A stretch of 7,716 nucleotides of DNA from Candidatus Thalassarchaeaceae archaeon (GTDB lineage: Archaea > Thermoplasmatota > Poseidoniia > Poseidoniales > Thalassarchaeaceae). A program made the position numbers and the translations under genes. The DNA lies in the NCBI GenBank assembly GCA_030747475.1, contig JASLKO010000024.1:1-7716 (forward strand), in the 5' to 3' direction. The notes below the pieces were generated by a model. That model did not search any database, was not told the DNA's origin, and was given only the letters and a program-made list of their open reading frames with translations. This document shows, piece after piece, positions 5,201 through 7,716 of this stretch (positions are counted from its first letter, which is position 1; each line of letters begins with the position of its first letter).

Positions 5201-7716
5201 AATCATTGCCACCGTGGAACGTTTGACCAATCCAACGACGGTACTGAATTTCCCAACCATCCGGCATCCCATCTTGGTCTGTGTCGATATTTGTAGGGTC
5301 AATTGAGCGGTCTGTACCTCCACCGGAACCTGAATCTGACCAACCTGTGATGTAGGTATTTCGAGCTGCTTCACCAGTGCTTTCATCACAGAGATATTCA
5401 CCGTTTAGATAATGACATGTGAAATTTGTTCGCTCCAAGAAGAAGCCCCAATATTCTTCACCATCATAGAGGCCATCACCATCGGTGTCCGCCAATTGTG
5501 GATTCGTACTATTCCATCCCTGTTCAGTTGATGCGACATATCTGAATTCATCCAGATTCGACCAACTACGATCGAAGTAGTCATCATCATCAGGATTGAA
5601 ATTTACACCATCAGCATCGGCATCAACATCCCGGTCGTATGGATTTGTTGGATCCAAGCCATAGATAAATTCCCAACCATCTGGCATACCGTCTGAATCT
5701 GAATCATTGGATAGGGGGTCGATGAGGACCATGTTTGCATAAGTCCCCGGATCCAATGCAGCAAACAGCATCGGTTGCCCATCGACCTCTAGAAGTGCCA
5801 TATCGACAACACGCCCAGGTATTCGAGTGTGGTCCGGTTCTACACCAGATGATCGGCTGTGGTCTGCATCAAGCGCCCATGTACCCCACTGTGAACCGAT
5901 GATCACCTCATCCCCGAGGGGCAATATTGATTGGATGTTATTTGCAGTAAACTCATCGTTATTGGCCATACGATCGTAGGAAAATGCACCCATTGGATTT
6001 GAAGGGCCGGTGATTAAATCGAATTGATGAACACCACCTCGGGTGCCCACCCAGAGTGTTTGAGGGCTGGTGATGTCCCCATTCGCATCACGTGGTCCAT
6101 CGACGACCAATGCTTGAACACGTGCGGCTAAGGCAGAGTCTCTTACATCTACGGGAATGACGAAATCTTCTGCATTATTGATATCAAATATCCAATACGA
6201 ATCAAATCCTCCAGTGAAGTCTGAACTGTTCGCCATCAACAAACCATGATCCGTACCAACAAAGAGGCGGGCACCCTCACTGGGCAAAATGACGTGAACC
6301 GCAGTTTCGACGGACACATTTTCTTGTTCTTGTAATGCATCAGTCAAACCAACAACCGCTGAAGGTGAATCAATGCGTCCTTGTGCATCAATACTGAATC
6401 TCCAAACCTGTTGGTTTTCACCAAAACCAAGCAACAGGGTTTGCCCTCCACTTCCAGTCTGAATCGGTGTTAAAAGCGACATTGGAGGCGTTTCCAATTC
6501 ATCAACAACCGATCCGATTTCTCCATCTTCATCCAGATTTAACGACAACAGGCCATTGGTTGTCGCCAGGATTAGAATGCCATCCGAACCTCCTTCAGGC
6601 CACATGTAAAGATCATGCAAATGAACTCCAGAAGGCAACTCAAAGTGATTGGAAGTATTTGTTGCAGGGTGAATTACAGATACACCACGCATTGTCCCGA
6701 CATAAATCAACCCATGTGTATTGTCAGAAAATATGGAATGAGCGTCATGATGCAACAAATTAGGGGTTGTACCTTGATCAAACGTCATGACATTCTGCCC
6801 AGCCTGTCCGAGTTGAGTTTGCTTTACACCTGCAGTCACCCAATTATCGTCATCAAGATAGACAAAATATTCCTCGAGATTGCTGAATACTTCTCCAAGA
6901 TCCAAATTCGCATTTGAGGTGTCTGGAGAAATCATACCGTCTCGATTCGCATCCCATCCATCCAGGTCGCTGTCGATGAGTGCATCACTACTGTTGAGTG
7001 GGTCGAGCTGGAAATAGATCTCCCAACCATCGATGATTCCATCTCCTTTCTGTGTTTGACCTAATGCCTGGTTTCCAACCCAGCGGTAGTAATCGGTGTC
7101 ATTGTCTAATGGATCGGTACCCAACCAACCATCCTCATTGGTGGGGCGAGTTTCCTCCGTTCTACAAGGATTGACCAAATATTCAATATCACCTGAACAA
7201 CGAAGCCCATCAAATTCAGTGACCCAATTTTCGGGTGCCCCGTAGAGGTACTCTTCTGCATTGGTGTAGAACTCATGTGGTTCGATTGTACCATCGCGGT
7301 CAACATCAAACCCATCTCCACAACCGAATGATAAATCGCTGCAACGATCACTGTCGATTTGACCATCACTGCTGTTTAGGGGGTCGAATGCCATGCAATT
7401 CCAAACAGATGAAGCATTGATATACCCAGTATATGACATACACATGGCAACTTCAAACCCATCTGGCAAACCATCACCATCAGTATCACCTGATCGTGGG
7501 TCGAGATACCAACGCACACCCGTTTCTGATTCCTCAGAAGATTTTCCTGGGAGACCAGTTCGATTGTTTGTGAAACATGAATCCAAATCATACGGCCAAC
7601 AATATTCCATTAATGCGGTCAAACCATCGTAATCATGGTCACTCTGGTTATCGGTTCCATTGTCTGCATCAAGACCATCGACTGTTCGAGATCGATCACC
7701 TAAATCCAAAAACACA
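2217..7716 (-). CDS. Giant secreted calcium-loop repeat protein with embedded seven-bladed beta-propeller (5' partial)
   Basis: Open frame of 1832 residues ending at TGA 2219-2217. The GTG at 7715 is only the first start-like codon in the window; the frame is open to the edge and already inside a calcium module, so the true N-terminus lies outside. Numbering below starts from that GTG. DxDGDGxPDGWE-type loops lie near residues 77, 206-232 (split), 671, 743, 811, 900, 1028, 1141, 1272, 1421, 1522 (split), 1565 and 1796. They resemble thrombospondin type 3 and bacterial/archaeal calcium-repeat families, where the Asp side chains bind Ca2+. Residues 324-667 form a seven-blade propeller. Helix-rich inserts lie near 1210-1245 and 1362-1403. 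Eighteen cysteines, many closely paired, fit an extracellular location. The C-terminus is hydrophilic with no membrane segment. The likely role is structural or adhesive; no catalytic motif is seen. Confidence is high for the coding call and moderate for the role. Confidence 0.93.
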   Translation of the reverse strand, partial: VFLDLGDRSRTVDGLDADNGTDNQSDHDYDGLTALMEYCWPYDLDSCFTNNRTGLPGKSSEESETGVRWYLDPRSGDTDGDGLPDGFEVAMCMSYTGYINASSVWNCMAFDPLNSSDGQIDSDRCSDLSFGCGDGFDVDRDGTIEPHEFYTNAEEYLYGAPENWVTEFDGLRCSGDIEYLVNPCRTEETRPTNEDGWLGTDPLDNDTDYYRWVGNQALGQTQKGDGIIDGWEIYFQLDPLNSSDALIDSDLDGWDANRDGMISPDTSNANLDLGEVFSNLEEYFVYLDDDNWVTAGVKQTQLGQAGQNVMTFDQGTTPNLLHHDAHSIFSDNTHGLIYVGTMRGVSVIHPATNTSNHFELPSGVHLHDLYMWPEGGSDGILILATTNGLLSLNLDEDGEIGSVVDELETPPMSLLTPIQTGSGGQTLLLGFGENQQVWRFSIDAQGRIDSPSAVVGLTDALQEQENVSVETAVHVILPSEGARLFVGTDHGLLMANSSDFTGGFDSYWIFDINNAEDFVIPVDVRDSALAARVQALVVDGPRDANGDITSPQTLWVGTRGGVHQFDLITGPSNPMGAFSYDRMANNDEFTANNIQSILPLGDEVIIGSQWGTWALDADHSRSSGVEPDHTRIPGRVVDMALLEVDGQPMLFAALDPGTYANMVLIDPLSNDSDSDGMPDGWEFIYGLDPTNPYDRDVDADADGVNFNPDDDDYFDRSWSNLDEFRYVASTEQGWNSTNPQLADTDGDGLYDGEEYWGFFLERTNFTCHYLNGEYLCDESTGEAARNTYITGWSDSGSGGGTDRSIDPTNIDTDQDGMPDGWEIQYRRWIGQTFHGGNDWSLDPTDPSDAFDDADGDGLSNLCEYQWQQIRLAVLDQGLVTHNETAEGAVGWVDTDPNLMDSDGDGLPDGWEARYTCSWSTAQEGLNPLNGSDAGNNPDGDGYDVNHDGILQPNEMYTNWMEYHISSLIMLGDVDQYGVSLPMETALFNASWNGSATESFGFYVTQEVIDDQPLAPQSDQGTSDPLSRDTDQDGMPDGWEVYFARWDVYSDGWTLNPVMELDSLGDPDGDGMTNWEEYNSIDANWTETNPDQTSPQYYVFGVANIASIQVWSGAGSMMSFGVFVTPEQIAKTGWTCDPNNPDTDGDGMYDGIELLFTQWNQSDGVWTLNPMVSGDGHYDADRDALTDLQELNLTLQNPINGGLSPPDAPRMWEESMSQNENAFLQRINSMLFSKGNRAMIAAQQYLDWRNSPELAPPPLLSTIIGITDPTNNDTDGDQMIDGYEYWFTEWDLDGNQWEMNPLSAADVDFDSDNDSWDCNGDGTIDENESYDNLAEYQARIYGSFNQRFTVPAEFGLVSYGNDMITAHQEELGMSEFDARGVLYDLFVAKDVMSSERMVRINEAYADNWNLSLGGISDPTHPDSDGDSMPDGWEFCYSEYMETLPMDSWRWSLNPVNPLDVSYDPDADGWYDRTSGDLPAQQGSWESRMFTPYDSNQQLSPGNSPLFFTNLQEWDLGTLPISNDTDGDAIQMVRDDSNGVTVGYDRSWALSDGQEVYKFGTNPVDDDTDGDMLPDWWEHDKGWNESNDNWSSFMHIKVVWEDFGSTKKPLNVTGMNLARPNMEWTWATFDPRDPTDSTQDPDNDGGWDCSGPTCLYIPYNNFQEFFGNTTLASANQVRGTPLLYEGEQVSEWWQLRGYLLQTGTPNDIYANYFRMYRINQTDDLYAHVVFDNDVDYMILDSTDDVQICRGDWTDDWERRWGSFDRFPNVGSGEYVWGWWHLDIDGDNIADGTDPTNYDTDGDWLNDWFEISDDMVDGIRGNGGSPIRYDDRTTS
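3711..3791 (-). other. Nested EF-hand-like loop, copy 4
   Basis: Residues 1316-1327 read DCNGDGTIDENE, a complete EF-hand loop, between DSDNDS (1309-1314) and YDNLAEY (1329-1335). It carries a cysteine at loop position 2 that the other copies lack. Confidence 0.7.
4830..4910 (-). other. Nested EF-hand-like loop, copy 3
   Basis: Residues 943-954 read DVNHDGILQPNE, a complete EF-hand loop with Glu at position 12. It is placed between NPDGDG (936-941) and YTNWMEY (956-962). Confidence 0.7.
5715..6746 (-). other. Seven-bladed beta-propeller domain inside the giant protein
   Basis: Residues 324-667 contain seven units that each start with a hydrophobic 'V/I-x-x-I/L' strand and, in most, continue to a 'lllvGTxxGlxxxD' pattern. 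Approximate blades: 324-351 (IYVGTMRGVSVI), 365-397 (LILATTNGLLSL), 411-446 (LLLGFGENQQVWRF), 472-497 (LFVGTDHGLLMA), 531-569 (LWVGTRGGVHQF), 593-618 (VIIGSQWGTWAL) and 636-667 (MLFAALDPGTYANMVL). The pattern resembles the periplasmic sensor propellers of two-component regulators and related extracellular propellers. It has no cysteines or DxDGDG loops, unlike the flanking sequence. It is most likely a ligand- or partner-binding platform. Confidence 0.75.
6867..6974 (-). other. Nested EF-hand-like loop, copy 2 (atypical)
   Basis: Residues 248-283 open with DSDLDG and close with FSNLEEY. Between them residues 255-266 read DANRDGMISPDT, with Asp1, Asn3, Asp5, Gly6 and Ile8 of an EF-hand but Thr instead of Glu at position 12. 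The following residues 267-276 contain Asp272 and Glu275, which might supply the missing ligand. Confidence 0.6.
7248..7355 (-). other. Nested EF-hand-like loop, copy 1
   Basis: Residues 137-148 read DVDRDGTIEPHE, matching the 12-residue EF-hand loop (Asp1, Asp3, Asp5, Gly6, Ile8, Glu12). It sits inside a calcium-repeat loop that opens with DSD at 121 and closes with YTNAEEY at 150-156. A further insert with Cys125 and Cys132 splits DSD from GDG. Confidence 0.7.

Larger units (their letters stand above)
2217..7500 (-). repeat. Array of degenerate calcium-loop modules
   Basis: The protein repeats an alternation of DP-x(2-4)-DTDGDGMPDGWE and W-x-LNP/LDP-x-DPDGDGxTNxEEY. On the plus strand the first element shows as a diverged 'tcccaaccatctggcatncc' followed by 'atcaccatcggtgtc', clearest near 3420, 4595, 4985, 5250, 5670 and 7455. 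Copies differ at many bases, so the array is old rather than a recent duplication. Unit spacing varies from about 45 to 150 residues because of inserts, and a propeller interrupts it at 5715-6746. Confidence 0.85.

Noticed and set aside
3711..7355. Dockerin domains of a cellulosome-like system
   Set aside because: The EF-hand-like loops occur singly and nested in larger modules, not as the paired repeats with helices of about 22 residues expected of dockerins.
2217..7500. CRISPR array or recent tandem DNA duplication from repeated 'ccatcaccatcggtgtc'-like words
   Set aside because: The words are spaced irregularly, diverge at many positions and stay in frame, so they come from repeated protein motifs.
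7713..7715. GTG at the right edge as the true start of the giant protein
   Set aside because: The sequence straight after it is already part of a calcium module (HDYDGLTALMEY at 27-38), there is no signal peptide, and no upstream stop is visible, so the gene almost certainly continues beyond the window.

Overview
The window is almost entirely coding on the minus strand. It holds two large secreted or cell-surface protein genes in the same direction, separated by an 89-base gap. Both run off the window: the upstream gene (right side) lacks its 5' end and the downstream gene (left side) lacks its 3' end. I see no RNA genes, transposases, CRISPR arrays or convincing plus-strand genes.

Right and centre (2217-7716): the last 1832 or so codons of a giant, aspartate-rich extracellular protein. 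It is built from about a dozen calcium-loop modules of the DxDGDGxPDGWE type, alternating with DxDGDGxTNxEEY-type loops. Four of the second kind carry an EF-hand-like loop nested inside them. A stretch of about 345 residues without cysteine interrupts the array and reads as seven beta-propeller blades. Other inserts look helical or beta-rich. The protein ends shortly after its last calcium module, with no membrane anchor.

Gap (2128-2216): a strong GC-rich hairpin without a T-tract, then a Shine-Dalgarno-like GGGGTGA just before a TTG start.

Left (1-2127): an open frame of 709 codons that starts at TTG with a clear signal peptide. It continues with a beta-sandwich-like domain, a propeller-like region rich in aromatic residues, two tandem copies of a beta-sandwich module, and the start of a further beta domain with a DIGDDG motif. 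No stop codon is reached.

Organism: the calcium-loop, propeller and beta-sandwich mosaic, mid-range GC, acidic composition and abundant Asn-X-Ser/Thr sequons resemble the very large surface proteins of marine planktonic archaea (Marine Group II, Poseidoniales). This comes from family resemblance and is not proven; a marine bacterium with similar adhesins is possible. The two genes probably form a surface or secreted pair, perhaps for adhesion or polymer binding, but no catalytic site is visible in either.
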